Below are positions 1 through 8,864 of a stretch of 45,775 nt of DNA, one piece after another. Origin of the DNA: Anaerolineae bacterium (GTDB lineage Bacteria > Chloroflexota > Anaerolineae > B4-G1 > SLSP01); the NCBI GenBank assembly GCA_016931315.1, contig JAFGFB010000034.1, positions 1 to 45,775 of the forward strand, given 5' to 3'. Positions within the stretch are counted from its first letter, which is position 1. Each line of letters starts with the position of its first letter. The notes below the pieces were generated by a model. That model worked only from the letters and a program-made list of their open reading frames with translations. It had not been told where the DNA came from and searched no databases. The position numbers and the translations under genes were made by a program.

Positions 1-140
1 GAGGGTGGTTCTTTTTGTGATTTTCGTGAACGGGGGCTGCGCCCCCGTTCACGAAAATCACTCCTGCAGAAAGAAGGCGCAGAGAGTTGATCGCTGATGA
101 AGGTCGTTTACAAGATGGCGATCTTATTTTTCCCAACATT
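1..140. repeat. Intergenic hairpin element, type A (copy 1)
   Basis: A perfect inverted repeat with 21-bp arms and a TGC triloop sits at 17-61. It begins GTGATTTTCG and ends CGAAAATCAC. The right flank (about 64-140, with CTGCAGAAAGAAGGCGCAGA and TTTACAAGATGG) recurs nearly unchanged at about 14631-14707. The T-run precedes the stem and the A-run follows it on both strands, so it does not have the layout of an intrinsic terminator. It is read as one member of a dispersed non-coding repeat family. Short reading frames that cross it are not credible genes. Confidence 0.75.
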
Positions 141-255
141 CTGTCGTATACCCCGCAAGAGTAAAGTGGGACCAGGACAAATTATTGGGAAGGCCAAAGG
201 TCAGATTGGGGAGACACCTGCGGATAGACACTTTGGCACGCTGAAGAGACACAGA

Positions 256-345
256 GGGTGGTTTTTTTTTGTGATTTTCGTGGACGGGGCTTCGCCCGTC
301 CACGAAAATCACACTTGCAGAAAAAGACGCAGAGAGGTTACGGCC
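256..345. repeat. Intergenic hairpin element, type A (copy 2)
   Basis: An inverted repeat at 271-312 has 18-bp perfect outer arms (GTGATTTTCGTGGACGGG and its complement) around GCTTCG. The left flank (AGGGTGG plus a T-run) and the right flank (TTGCAGAAAAAGACGCAGAG) match copy 1 at 1-90. The upper stem differs from copy 1 but still pairs. Confidence 0.72.
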
Positions 346-379
346 GATTATGGGGGAAAACCAGAACAGGTTTTACAAA

Positions 380-450
380 CAGACGAAGAGGGTCCCCTTT
401 TGTGTTTTGGGCGCGCTGCGCGTGCCCAAAAACACTTTTCAGGAAGGCCC
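380..450. repeat. Intergenic hairpin element (GTGTTTT subtype)
   Basis: An imperfect hairpin at 402-435 has GTGTTTTGGGC paired with GCCCAAAAACAC through one bulge, and a GCGC-TGC-GCG top. Its left flank, ACAGACGAAGAGG, recurs before the hairpins near 14737 and 19358. Apart from these three repeats nothing recognisable was seen in 1-473. Confidence 0.65.
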
Positions 451-473
451 AGTTGCCAGGAATAGTAGCAGTA

Positions 474-1805
474 TCAGGCAATTAACATCAGCAACAGGTC
501 ATTGACGTTGGTTCCAGTAGGACCGGTATGCAGCAGAGCGCCCAAAGCTGCTAAAGTCGGGTAGGCATCGTTGTTAAGCAAAGCTGCGTGCAAATCAACC
601 CCTAGCGCGCGGGCACGGCTCGCCGTCGCACCATCCACAACCGCGCCGGCTGCATCCGTGGGGCCATCCGTGCCATCCGTGGCCAAAGCCAGCAACGCCA
701 CATTCGGCAAGCCATCCAAAGCCAACGCCGCGGCTAATGCCAATTCCTGATTCCGCCCACCCGTGCCATTGCCGCGCACCGTAACCGTGGTTTCGCCGCC
801 CCATAACAGACATGCAGGTGGCGCCAAAGGTTCACCGTTGATTCGCACACTGCGCATCATTGCTGCCGCCACTCTGGCAACTTCACGGGATTCACCCTCA
901 ACAAAAGTGCTCAACAACAACACACGATATCCCAACTGTTGCGCGGTTTGCGCCGCAGCCAACGCCGCCACACGGTTGGAGCCAATGATCCGGTTGGAAA
1001 CGCGGGCGAAGCAAGGCTCCCCAGGTTTGGGAGTCTCGCTCACCATGCCGGATACTCCCGCCGCAAGATGTTCGCGCACCGGCTCCGGAATGCGTGAAAG
1101 CAGGGCAAGATGCTCCAACACCTGCCATGCATCCGCATAGGTACTGGAATCTGGAGTCGTGGGACCCGAAGCAATGACGTCCAATGGATCGCCCACGACA
1201 TCGGAAAGGATGAGCGCAGTCACAGCCGCCGGCGCCGCCAGGCGCGCCAACTGCCCCCCAGCGAGGCGGGAAAGATGCTTACGCACCGTATTGAGCGCTT
1301 CAATGGGTGCTCCAGAACGCAACAATAACGTTGTAACCGCCTGCAAGTCCGATAAGGAAATGCCCGTCACAGGCGCCGGCAACAATGCCGAAGCCCCCCC
1401 TGAGAGCAAGACTAACACCAAATCACCCTCGGACAGGTGCTCCAGCAAACGGAGCACTTCACCGGCGGCATGTAATCCTTGGGGTCCAGGTGTGGGATGC
1501 TCTGCCTCGTAGACCTGGAAATGCTCTGGTAAAGCACAATCGGTGGCATGACCGGTCTTGGTCACCACGATGCCGGCAGTTAGCGCTGTTCCCAAACACG
1601 CGTGAGCCGCCTCCGCCATCGGAACGGCAGCTTTACCGGCGGCGATGACGCGCACCTGTCGCAACTTCGTCAAGTCCCATGCCGTCTCGCCGACCCATAA
1701 ACGATGGGCGTCCATCCGCAGGTTCTCACGGACCGCTTGAGCCGGGTCAACGGCGCGCAGCGCCGCATCACGAAGCAACATGAGATCCCCATACAAGTTC
1801 ACCAT
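474..1805 (-). CDS. Glycerate 2-kinase, MOFRL family
   Basis: This is a 443-residue protein of the DUF4147/MOFRL glycerate kinase family (GckA/TtuD type), which phosphorylates D-glycerate with ATP to 2-phosphoglycerate in the cytoplasm. Visible family hallmarks are an N-terminal-domain LLSGGASALLPAP loop and the C-terminal MOFRL segment with WGGETTVTV followed by GTGGRNQELALAAA. Length is normal for the family. The frame opens at a GTG at 1817, but the ATG at 1805 is preferred because a GGGGGGTG ribosome site lies just before it. Older annotations call such proteins hydroxypyruvate reductase. A GlcD-like oxidase lies a few kb away, so a role in glycolate/glycerate use is possible but is only inferred. 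No operon partner is adjacent; 69 bases separate it from the upstream gene. Confidence 0.9.
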   Translation of the reverse strand: MVNLYGDLMLLRDAALRAVDPAQAVRENLRMDAHRLWVGETAWDLTKLRQVRVIAAGKAAVPMAEAAHACLGTALTAGIVVTKTGHATDCALPEHFQVYEAEHPTPGPQGLHAAGEVLRLLEHLSEGDLVLVLLSGGASALLPAPVTGISLSDLQAVTTLLLRSGAPIEALNTVRKHLSRLAGGQLARLAAPAAVTALILSDVVGDPLDVIASGPTTPDSSTYADAWQVLEHLALLSRIPEPVREHLAAGVSGMVSETPKPGEPCFARVSNRIIGSNRVAALAAAQTAQQLGYRVLLLSTFVEGESREVARVAAAMMRSVRINGEPLAPPACLLWGGETTVTVRGNGTGGRNQELALAAALALDGLPNVALLALATDGTDGPTDAAGAVVDGATASRARALGVDLHAALLNNDAYPTLAALGALLHTGPTGTNVNDLLLMLIA

Positions 1806-1874
1806 GTCACCCCCCACGCGTTATCACATGTGGTGTTCGCCTCAAAATATCCCTGGGGCAGTCAGCACGCCACT

Positions 1875-3173
1875 TCACTTACGTAACATCGTCAGTGCAT
1901 GGGTTGCAGCCTGCTCAGGGGTTGCCGCCTCTGTAGTCAACATATAATCCAGACCCGCTTGTAGTGCGCGCCGCACGGTTTGATCCACGCTTTTAGGTGG
2001 GGGGAGCACAGCGCTATCCAACAATTGCTCCAGGAAAGCCACATCAGCGGGAGAAAGGGTCCACAACGCCAAAGCCTCCTGGCTGAACGGCAGCATCCCT
2101 ACCGCCTTTGAAAAGTCGGCGACCTGCCCCCGCGCATTCAACCAACGCGCCAGTTCCAACGCCGCCATCTCATGCGCCGATTCATTGCCCACAATCGCTA
2201 ATGACCAGACCTGCGCCAGCGCAAAGGGTTGCCCCTCCCGAGTAGGCGTCCACGCTACGAGTCCAACGCGCTCGGGCGCACTCCAGTACCGACCTGCCGG
2301 CACAGTACTTAACAAAGGCTGAGCCGCAATCGTCCCCTCTTGCTGGAAAATCTCCCAACACGCCTGCGCATCAGCCAGCGTCGCCAGACGCTCACGATCC
2401 AGCAATCCAGCCGCTGCCATCACGCCCACAAAGCGGTACAGTTCCTCCAGATGCGGGCGATCGAGCAACGCACGCCCCTCGGCATCCACCACTTGCCCTC
2501 CGGATCCCAGATACGCCCCAACCAAAAAATCATCCGCGAAACCCGAAGCCGGCGCCAAGGGAAATAGCAAGGAATAGCCGCCCGTCAATACGGTGGTCCA
2601 GGAAAGTGGCGCCGCGACATCCGGCAAGGGGGTATAGACCGTGTGCGCGATTTGACTCAAGAAAGGCAAGCCATACGCCCGCTCCTCGATAACAGTCGCT
2701 TCGCGGGCAAAAGTGTACGCCGTTGAGGCCGATTCTTCCGGCGGCAGAGCCAGTATGAAACCATTTTCGGCTGCCAGGCGTAGATCGGTGTGATTGAGTA
2801 TCACCAAATCCGGCAACACTGCCGGCGCCGCACTGTACGTCGTGCTGAGAAGATCATACAAGCCTCCGGCGCCCTCTGCCTTCTTCATCAGCACCTGTAC
2901 CTGGATATTATAGTGATTGCGCGAAAAGGTATTGATCTGCGCCAGAAGGGTGGGGTGGACCTCCCCAGGGGTTTCGCCACTCAACACATCTGGCACCCAA
3001 AGCGTCAAGGTTGTCAAATCGCTTGCCGGCAAAGGCGTCGGACGCGGTTGAGTCGTAGGCGTGGGTGAGGGTTGAAGCGGGGTCGCGGGTGTAGCCTCTG
3101 GGGTAGGGCTTACCGCAATGCAGCCTGCGAGTAACAACAACCCAACCACAATAAGCATGAGACGGATGTTCAT
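1875..3173 (-). CDS. Extracellular solute-binding lipoprotein (ABC sugar type)
   Basis: This 432-residue lipoprotein has a short basic N-terminus, a hydrophobic run and a lipobox LLLAGC with the acylated Cys at residue 18. A Pro/Thr-rich tether follows, then a family-1 solute-binding fold (SBP_bac_1-like). The segment LTLWVPDVLSG near the mature N-terminus and DLVILNHTDL fit sugar- or oligosaccharide-binding proteins. The frame extends upstream to 3341, but the ATG at 3173 starts the signal peptide and is preceded by GAGGAG. It lies 13 bases downstream of a secreted glycosidase gene, so the two are probably one operon. No permease or ATPase genes accompany it, so it is an orphan binding protein whose transporter must be elsewhere, if there is one. 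The ligand is unknown. Confidence 0.85.
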   Translation of the reverse strand: MNIRLMLIVVGLLLLAGCIAVSPTPEATPATPLQPSPTPTTQPRPTPLPASDLTTLTLWVPDVLSGETPGEVHPTLLAQINTFSRNHYNIQVQVLMKKAEGAGGLYDLLSTTYSAAPAVLPDLVILNHTDLRLAAENGFILALPPEESASTAYTFAREATVIEERAYGLPFLSQIAHTVYTPLPDVAAPLSWTTVLTGGYSLLFPLAPASGFADDFLVGAYLGSGGQVVDAEGRALLDRPHLEELYRFVGVMAAAGLLDRERLATLADAQACWEIFQQEGTIAAQPLLSTVPAGRYWSAPERVGLVAWTPTREGQPFALAQVWSLAIVGNESAHEMAALELARWLNARGQVADFSKAVGMLPFSQEALALWTLSPADVAFLEQLLDSAVLPPPKSVDQTVRRALQAGLDYMLTTEAATPEQAATHALTMLRK

Positions 3174-3186
3174 AGCACAATGCTCC

Positions 3187-4335
3187 TCATCTGTTAGCAG
3201 TAAATTCCTGCTGCGCGAAAGTGTAGATAGGTCGCTCGCGAAAATCTGAAGTGACGAAAGCGTAATAATCCTGATAGTTGCGCAACGGAGCTGGGGTGCG
3301 AAAAACCCACAAGACCACCGCAGGGCACCAGGGCCACTCATTCAATGCCCAGGCATAAGCGTCAAGGGTATAGCTCACACGCTGATTAGGCTTGACCGCC
3401 CATGTCCAGCGCGGGTGGTCATTCCAGCCCCCCTCAGTCACAAAGATGGGCTTCGCCTCATCTCCATTGCGCACCATAATCTCGCGCAGCAGTTCCACGC
3501 GGCGGAAGTTCAGCAACTCCGGGGAAGGCTCAGCCTCCGGGGGAAAACTCAGGCCATAAGCATGAGCAGCCAACCCATCGAAAACCGCAGCCCCGCCCGC
3601 CTGATATAACTGTTCTAAATAGAGCAAATCGTTGAGTCCCGCAGGGCTACCCTCAGGCTCCAATGTCGGAGCCAAAGCCCCCGCCAATATCTGCATCTGC
3701 GGACGCGCCTGGTGTACGAGCGGGTAGACCGCCGCCAACAACTTTACATAACCTTCGGGGTCAACCGGGCGGAAACCCCATTCATAGCTAAGATTGGGCT
3801 CGTTCCAAATAATGATATAGGGCACGGTATCGCCATAACGTGCGGCAAAAGCAGCGGCATAAGCAGCAAAACTGGCATAAGCCGCTTCATCTAAATAGGT
3901 AAAAGTGGTTGCCTGAATCTCAGGGTCAGGGCGTGCCCAATCCGGAACCATCCCCAAACGCGCCACAACAGAAATGCCCTGATTAGCAGCATGCGCAATA
4001 ATCGCATCGCTGTGGCTCCAATCATAACGCCCCTCTTCAAATTCGATATAGGCCCATGGGAAATACTCCACAATCCAGGCTGCGCCCATTTCGCGCGCCA
4101 GCACTAGAGTGCGTTGCATTTTCCAATGTTCGACTTCATCCATCAGCCGGGTATGAACACCCACCTTGGGGTTGGAGGTCTGCACCTGTTGCGGTTCACC
4201 CAATACGACCAAGACTCCAGGCGGGCGGACAAGGCACACCGTAAGCAAAATCAGGACGACCATTTGCACCACGGTCGTCCATGGAATGCATAGACGTTTT
4301 ACAATACGAGTTACGATTTCTTGCACTTCAGGCAA
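3187..4335 (-). CDS. Secreted/anchored clan-A glycoside hydrolase (GH39/GH5-like)
   Basis: This protein has one N-terminal membrane segment (about residues 23-36, after an Arg/Lys patch) and a TIM-barrel glycosidase domain. The acid/base motif IWNEPNLSYEWG (Glu179) and a later FVTEGGWND segment (Glu301 as likely nucleophile) are the clan GH-A signature, with spacing typical of GH39- or GH5-like enzymes. It probably acts outside the membrane on plant or microbial glycans; the substrate cannot be told. The start is uncertain: 4335 is a TTG without a visible ribosome site, while GTG 4272, GTG 4269 and ATG 4263 would give a short signal peptide. It precedes the solute-binding lipoprotein by 13 bases, which suggests a degrade-and-bind pair. 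Confidence 0.78.
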   Translation of the reverse strand: MPEVQEIVTRIVKRLCIPWTTVVQMVVLILLTVCLVRPPGVLVVLGEPQQVQTSNPKVGVHTRLMDEVEHWKMQRTLVLAREMGAAWIVEYFPWAYIEFEEGRYDWSHSDAIIAHAANQGISVVARLGMVPDWARPDPEIQATTFTYLDEAAYASFAAYAAAFAARYGDTVPYIIIWNEPNLSYEWGFRPVDPEGYVKLLAAVYPLVHQARPQMQILAGALAPTLEPEGSPAGLNDLLYLEQLYQAGGAAVFDGLAAHAYGLSFPPEAEPSPELLNFRRVELLREIMVRNGDEAKPIFVTEGGWNDHPRWTWAVKPNQRVSYTLDAYAWALNEWPWCPAVVLWVFRTPAPLRNYQDYYAFVTSDFRERPIYTFAQQEFTANR

Positions 4336-4445
4336 ATAGAGAGTCCATTCGAGTATTCGTACCAGCGCGCGCTGGCATCCACAACCTTCCTGAATTATAC
4401 TGAATCAAGCCGGAAAGCCAATTTCCTCATATTACCTTTTTCCCA

Positions 4446-4474
4446 TTGCAGCCAATACTTGCTAAGATTACAAT
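4446..4474 (+). promoter_or_regulatory. Putative sigma-70 promoter of the Nudix-oxidase pair
   Basis: TTGCAG (4446-4451), a 17-base spacer and TACAAT (4469-4474). The expected start of transcription is about 4481, the very ATG of the Nudix gene, so the mRNA may be leaderless. A second, weaker -10-like TATACT lies at 4396-4401. Confidence 0.5.
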
Positions 4475-4480
4475 TAGAGA

Positions 4481-5143
4481 ATGGTGATATGCCTTTCGAT
4501 GCTAGCGGATACGGTCAGTTTTGCTGCGCGTCTAAAATCAGGACTGCAATTGCCGCTTCCTGGACGCCAGGCACAACAATTGATGGCGCCAGCACCTCGT
4601 CGCTATGATCCCGAACCGGGCACAACACCACGGCAATCAGCCGTACTGCTCCCCCTTTATCCGGTAGCGGACACCATCCACATTATGATGATAAAACGCC
4701 GCGAGTACCATAACCACCATGCGGGAGAAATCGGTTTTCCAGGCGGCGCCGTTGAGCCACAAGATTGCGACAACAAAGCCACAGCATTGCGCGAAACGGA
4801 CGAAGAGCTTGGTATCCCAACCGAATCTGTAGAAGTCTTGGGGCTGTTGACACCGCTCTACATTGAACCCAGTCACAATATGGTGCAGCCTGTCGTGGGA
4901 TGGCTCAATGCCTTACCAGAGTTAAAACCGCAACCCTCCGAAGTCGCCCAGGTTCTCCAAACCCCTTTGAAGCATTTCATGCGCGGCGAGACCTTGCGCT
5001 GGCAAAACTTGCAACACAACGGGCAAACCCTGACTTTCCCCTGCTATATGCTTGGTGAAGACTATGTCTGGGGAGCTAGTGCCATGATTCTGAGTGAACT
5101 GCTCTCACTGGTCTGCGATTTAGAGCAAGACATCAACGAATGA
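4481..5143 (+). CDS. Nudix hydrolase, CoA-diphosphatase type
   Basis: This 220-residue cytoplasmic Nudix protein resembles the NudL/YeaB coenzyme-A diphosphatases, which split CoA into 3',5'-ADP and phosphopantetheine. The segment IKRREYHNHHAGEIGFPGG (about 71-89) corresponds to the CoA-specific signature that precedes the Nudix box. The box itself (about 88-112) contains ALRETDEELG with Glu105, Glu108 and Glu109 as metal ligands. The ATG at 4481 is the likely start; another Met lies six codons later. Its last four bases overlap the next gene in an ATGA arrangement, so it is translationally coupled to the FAD oxidase. The substrate is inferred from the signature only. Confidence 0.85.
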   Translation: MVICLSMLADTVSFAARLKSGLQLPLPGRQAQQLMAPAPRRYDPEPGTTPRQSAVLLPLYPVADTIHIMMIKRREYHNHHAGEIGFPGGAVEPQDCDNKATALRETDEELGIPTESVEVLGLLTPLYIEPSHNMVQPVVGWLNALPELKPQPSEVAQVLQTPLKHFMRGETLRWQNLQHNGQTLTFPCYMLGEDYVWGASAMILSELLSLVCDLEQDINE

Positions 5144-6657
5144 GTATACGCCCTGTGCCATCCACGACTACAATACGCGATTTTAACGAGTTCTGGGCGA
5201 CACTCCGACAGATGCTACCCCAACTGCCTGTCGTTCCTAGCCCAAAGAATGTCGCTCCCGCGCCTCAGGTCAGCCCACTTGAGGAAGCGTTACAGTTATC
5301 ACTCCAAAACATCATGGAGCCTGCCCGTGTCGCCTGCGATGCACAAACGCTCCAACGCTATAGCACACAATACCTTTACACAGGAGCGGAAATACCAACC
5401 TCCAATATGGCTGCTCCCGCGGCCATCACCTTTCCCAATAGTGAACAGGAGATTGCGCAACTGCTCACGTGGGCTGAAGAACGCGAACTACGAATACTGC
5501 CTTGGGGTGGGGGCGGCGCCCCCTACCAACATAAACACCCAGATGCAACACCCTACATCGTGGTGGATTTGCGGTATCTGAACCGCATATTGGAGATTTC
5601 TCCTCAGCACCGGTGGGTGCGCACGCAAGCCGGGGTCACCTGGACCAGTCTCGAAGAATCATTAGCGGAACACAATCTGACCACCGGGCAATGCTCCCCC
5701 TGGACCACGGCCACAGTTGGAGGCGCGGTTGCCTCTCACAGTATCAGCGCCAAAGCACTGCACTACGGAGATTTAACCAGGAATCTACTGGCAATCAAAG
5801 CCCTGTGTCCGGCCGGTCCCATACGTCTTTCACCCCATCCTGGCGCTACCGATGACCGCCTGTTGATGTTAGGCGCATTCGGTGAATGCGGCATTATTAC
5901 CGAAACCACCCTGCGCTTACATCCCGCGCCCCAGGAGCAGCTCAACCTGGTCGCGACGCGCAGCTCGATGGGAGAGGCCCTGACAGCGCTGGAGATTTTG
6001 CGCAGCGCCAACGTCAAATTCGCCGCCGCCCGCATCATCAACACGCGAGAACACTCACTCTTCAGCAATCCTACGAGTTCCTCGATACGGCAATTGTTAC
6101 GCAACCTGATAGGCAGCACGACAACCGAGTTTCAACTGCTGCTCAATCTCGAAGGGACGCGCGAGGAGGTCAACAGCATCCGGCGCCAGATTGAGGAACT
6201 GCTTCGCGAGAAACCGTTGCAGCTAGCCGGAGGTGACGCGCATCTTTGTGAGCCAGATTATGCACATGAGGCGCTATTACTCCAACAACTACGGGAACAA
6301 CGGGTTTTAGCACATCCCCTAACCGCACCCGTCCCCTGGCACAATGCAGCCCCATTCCTGCGCGACTGGGAAGAGGCACTACACAGCATTCTGCTTACAA
6401 CCGGAGGGCATCCTGGGAAAACGCTCACGACGCTGTGGGCAACAGAAGATTACGCCAACCTACGGACCCTGCTATTGGGCTTTCAGCCGGCAGGGGCAGA
6501 TTCAGAACCCAGATCGCAAATCCAGGATATTCAGGCAGTCGCGCTTGCAATCAAACAACGCTGGCACGTCGAAGAGCCCCCCACAGCCCTGGTGAGCCAT
6601 GCGCTTAGCCGCGCCGGTGAATTCCTCGATCCCAACAGCGTTATGCTACGTGGATGA
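5140..6657 (+). CDS. FAD-binding (PCMH-type) oxidase, GlcD-like
   Basis: A 505-residue protein of the VAO/PCMH flavoprotein family. Residues about 93-255 form the FAD domain: FPNSEQEIAQLL, the pyrophosphate loop PWGGGGAPYQ (from about 121), then TVGGAVASHS and a final GECGIITETTLRLHP. The C-terminal half resembles the cap domain of glycolate oxidase subunit GlcD or D-lactate dehydrogenases. About 90 N-terminal residues precede the FAD domain, and no iron-sulphur cysteines are seen. It presumably oxidises a 2-hydroxy acid, but the substrate is unassigned. It starts inside the Nudix stop codon (4-base overlap) and runs 12 bases into the convergent rimO gene, leaving no room for a terminator. 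Confidence 0.82.
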   Translation: MSIRPVPSTTTIRDFNEFWATLRQMLPQLPVVPSPKNVAPAPQVSPLEEALQLSLQNIMEPARVACDAQTLQRYSTQYLYTGAEIPTSNMAAPAAITFPNSEQEIAQLLTWAEERELRILPWGGGGAPYQHKHPDATPYIVVDLRYLNRILEISPQHRWVRTQAGVTWTSLEESLAEHNLTTGQCSPWTTATVGGAVASHSISAKALHYGDLTRNLLAIKALCPAGPIRLSPHPGATDDRLLMLGAFGECGIITETTLRLHPAPQEQLNLVATRSSMGEALTALEILRSANVKFAAARIINTREHSLFSNPTSSSIRQLLRNLIGSTTTEFQLLLNLEGTREEVNSIRRQIEELLREKPLQLAGGDAHLCEPDYAHEALLLQQLREQRVLAHPLTAPVPWHNAAPFLRDWEEALHSILLTTGGHPGKTLTTLWATEDYANLRTLLLGFQPAGADSEPRSQIQDIQAVALAIKQRWHVEEPPTALVSHALSRAGEFLDPNSVMLRG

Positions 6658-8031
6658 TGGCGCAACTTCTTCCGTCTCATCCACCAGCTCGCCGATCAGG
6701 TCATACTCCAACGCCTGTGTGATCTTGACCAGCGCCATGCGATCCACTTTTGCCACACGCCGCTGAATCAACACCAGACCATCAATCTCGGGAGCGTCAC
6801 GGTAGCTACGCCCTACCGTCAGATTCTCATCTGTCCCTTCGAGCAATACCGGGAGAACGCGACCCACTTGCTCCCGATTCCGCTCCAATGAGATGCCCTG
6901 CTGTAACGTCATCAGCGCATCGAAACGTGCTTCCTTAACAGCCTCTGGGACATCATCCTCATATCGCGCCGCCAATGTGCCTTCCTCATGAGAATACGTG
7001 AAGACGCCTAAGCGGTCGAAACGCTGCTCCTGGACAAAATCCAGCAAGGTCTGGAACTCAGCCTCAGTTTCTCCTGGAAAGCCCGCAATGAGCGTCGTTC
7101 GCAAGCAGAGGTGCGGGAGGCGCGCGCGCAATTCTGCCAAAGTCCGCCTTAGCTCTTGCATATCGGAGGGGCGATTCATGCGGCGCAGAACATCAGGGTG
7201 CGCGTGTTGCAGAGGCAAATCCACATAGGGCAACACCTGCGGATAAGTAGCCATCACCTCGATCAAACGGGGCGTAATTTGTCCAGGGAACATATACAAG
7301 ATACGTAGCCAGGATGATTCCGGCAAAACGGCAACCAGACGCTCCAATAACTCCGCCAGGCCATTTGTATAGCCCAAATCGCGTCCGTAAGTCGTGCTGT
7401 CCTGTGCAATCAGGTTGAACTCCAGGACACGCTTATCACGCAAGCGTTGGGCATCTTTAACGATAGCCTCAATCGGGCGGCTGACCATATCCCCCTTGAT
7501 CAGAGGGATGGCACAAAATGCGCAACGGCGACTGCAACCATCCGCAATTTTAAGAAAGGCACTGCGTCCCGATATGGCATAGCCTGGCGCTCCCACGGAT
7601 TCGGGTAGAGCCATCGTGCGGGTCTCCGTGAACACCAGCCGTTGCCGGCGTGCCTTAATCTGCGCCAACAATTCCGGCATCGCAACCCAGGAACGCGTCC
7701 CCAAAACACCATCAAGTTCAGGAACCCACGCCATCAAGCGCTCCGGATCGCGTTGCGCCCAGCAGCCTGCCGCAATCAGGCGCTGATCCTCGCGCAAGTT
7801 AGCAGCTAAAGATTGCAAGGTTTCGAGGGATTCTCTTCGCGCATCGGCGATGAAGCCACAGGTGTTGACAATAATGACGTCGGCTTGATCCGCATGGGCT
7901 ACAGGGCGGTAGCCCGCACGTTGTAAGAGGAAAGCCATGCCGCTAGAATCAACCGTATTCTTCGGGCACCCCAGTGAAATCAGGCAGAAGCGCGGCGCGG
8001 AACGAATTCTGGAGACGGATTTTGAGGGCAT
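6646..8031 (-). CDS. rimO: Ribosomal protein S12 methylthiotransferase RimO
   Basis: This radical-SAM enzyme methylthiolates the conserved Asp of ribosomal protein S12. With the start at 8031 it has 461 residues. The N-terminal UPF0004 domain carries cluster cysteines Cys22 (LISLGCPKN), Cys58 (NTCGF) and Cys90. The radical-SAM motif CSRRCAFC supplies Cys166, Cys170 and Cys173. The C-terminal part is a TRAM-like RNA-binding domain. The LISLGCPKNTVDSS segment separates RimO from MiaB. The frame extends to 8118, but that region overlaps the upstream gene; the ATG at 8031 lies five bases after its stop. It is the last gene of rplI - rodZ-like - rimO and overlaps the convergent oxidase gene at its 3' end. 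Confidence 0.93.
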   Translation of the reverse strand: MPSKSVSRIRSAPRFCLISLGCPKNTVDSSGMAFLLQRAGYRPVAHADQADVIIVNTCGFIADARRESLETLQSLAANLREDQRLIAAGCWAQRDPERLMAWVPELDGVLGTRSWVAMPELLAQIKARRQRLVFTETRTMALPESVGAPGYAISGRSAFLKIADGCSRRCAFCAIPLIKGDMVSRPIEAIVKDAQRLRDKRVLEFNLIAQDSTTYGRDLGYTNGLAELLERLVAVLPESSWLRILYMFPGQITPRLIEVMATYPQVLPYVDLPLQHAHPDVLRRMNRPSDMQELRRTLAELRARLPHLCLRTTLIAGFPGETEAEFQTLLDFVQEQRFDRLGVFTYSHEEGTLAARYEDDVPEAVKEARFDALMTLQQGISLERNREQVGRVLPVLLEGTDENLTVGRSYRDAPEIDGLVLIQRRVAKVDRMALVKITQALEYDLIGELVDETEEVAPSST

Positions 8032-8036
8032 AAAAC

Positions 8037-8864
8037 TCAGGGCGCCTGAAGCGCAATCTCGCCTTGGGGAGTCCAGGCACGACGCACAACCTGACCATTG
8101 TTGCCCAGAGTCCCCCAATCCACGCCATTGACCGTAAGGGTAAACGCGCCGCCATTCCCGGTCTCAACCTGAACTTGTGAGGCGGCAGCAGCCTCTAGGG
8201 ATTGTCCCGGCGTCGCAATGCCCTGGAAAATCACCGTTTCATCAGCCACCATCCGCACCCAGACATGCTGAGTGGGATTGAGCTGCAAGGTCACCTTCCC
8301 GTCAAGGGCAGGGACAAAATCACCGCCGGTCAAGACCTGCTGTGTCGGGACAACGGGAGCGATAGCCGTAGGCTGTTCCGGCGTCGGCGTTGGTGCGGCG
8401 ACCTGTGATTCCGCTCCCATGAATTGCAGGTAAACAAATGCTCCAACGGCAATCATCAAAAACACCCCCATTACCCCCAGCAAAATGGGAATAAGGGTTC
8501 GGGGCATAGTTGACGCAGGGCGCGTTTCCTCTTCCTCAGAAGGGGGAGAGGGAAAAACCGAAGGACGGGTTACATCAGGGTTGCGATTTTCATCAGGGAT
8601 AGGACGTGCCCGCGGCTGCAAGGGACGTCCCTCAACCTCAGCCTCGTAACGGGCAAGCGCCTCGTCCACCGGGACACCCAAAAAACGCGCATAGTTGCGC
8701 AGAAACCCGCGCGCCTGGATCTGCCCCGGCAATGCGGAATAGTCTCCCAGCTCCAGTGCTTGAAGATAGCGACGTCGAATCCGTAATTCCTTCTCGATAT
8801 CCTCCAGACTGAGCTGGCGCGCCTCACGGGCACGGCGCAACCATAAGCCCAAACCTTCGGTCAT
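8037..8864 (-). CDS. RodZ-like HTH membrane protein with DUF4115 domain
   Basis: This 275-residue protein has an N-terminal Xre-type helix-turn-helix (about 1-70, LWLRRAREARQLSLEDI onward), a Pro/Glu-rich linker, one transmembrane helix (about 123-148) and a C-terminal DUF4115 domain (about 200-275, WVRMVADETVIFQG). This is the layout of RodZ, which links the cytoskeleton to the elongation machinery in rod-shaped cells. In lineages without mreB such proteins occur with unknown roles, and no mreB is in this window. Its ATG overlaps the stop of rplI (ATGA), so the two are translationally coupled. The pairing with rimO (5-base gap) is a tight operon. Function is inferred from the domains. Confidence 0.85.
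   Translation of the reverse strand: MTEGLGLWLRRAREARQLSLEDIEKELRIRRRYLQALELGDYSALPGQIQARGFLRNYARFLGVPVDEALARYEAEVEGRPLQPRARPIPDENRNPDVTRPSVFPSPPSEEEETRPASTMPRTLIPILLGVMGVFLMIAVGAFVYLQFMGAESQVAAPTPTPEQPTAIAPVVPTQQVLTGGDFVPALDGKVTLQLNPTQHVWVRMVADETVIFQGIATPGQSLEAAAASQVQVETGNGGAFTLTVNGVDWGTLGNNGQVVRRAWTPQGEIALQAP

Noticed and set aside
17-61. Hairpin repeats as Rho-independent terminators
   Set aside because: The T-run lies before and the A-run after the stem on both strands, opposite to terminator order.
97-465. Open frame of 122 codons at the left end
   Set aside because: It runs through three hairpin repeats, has no ribosome site and its composition is that of the repeats.
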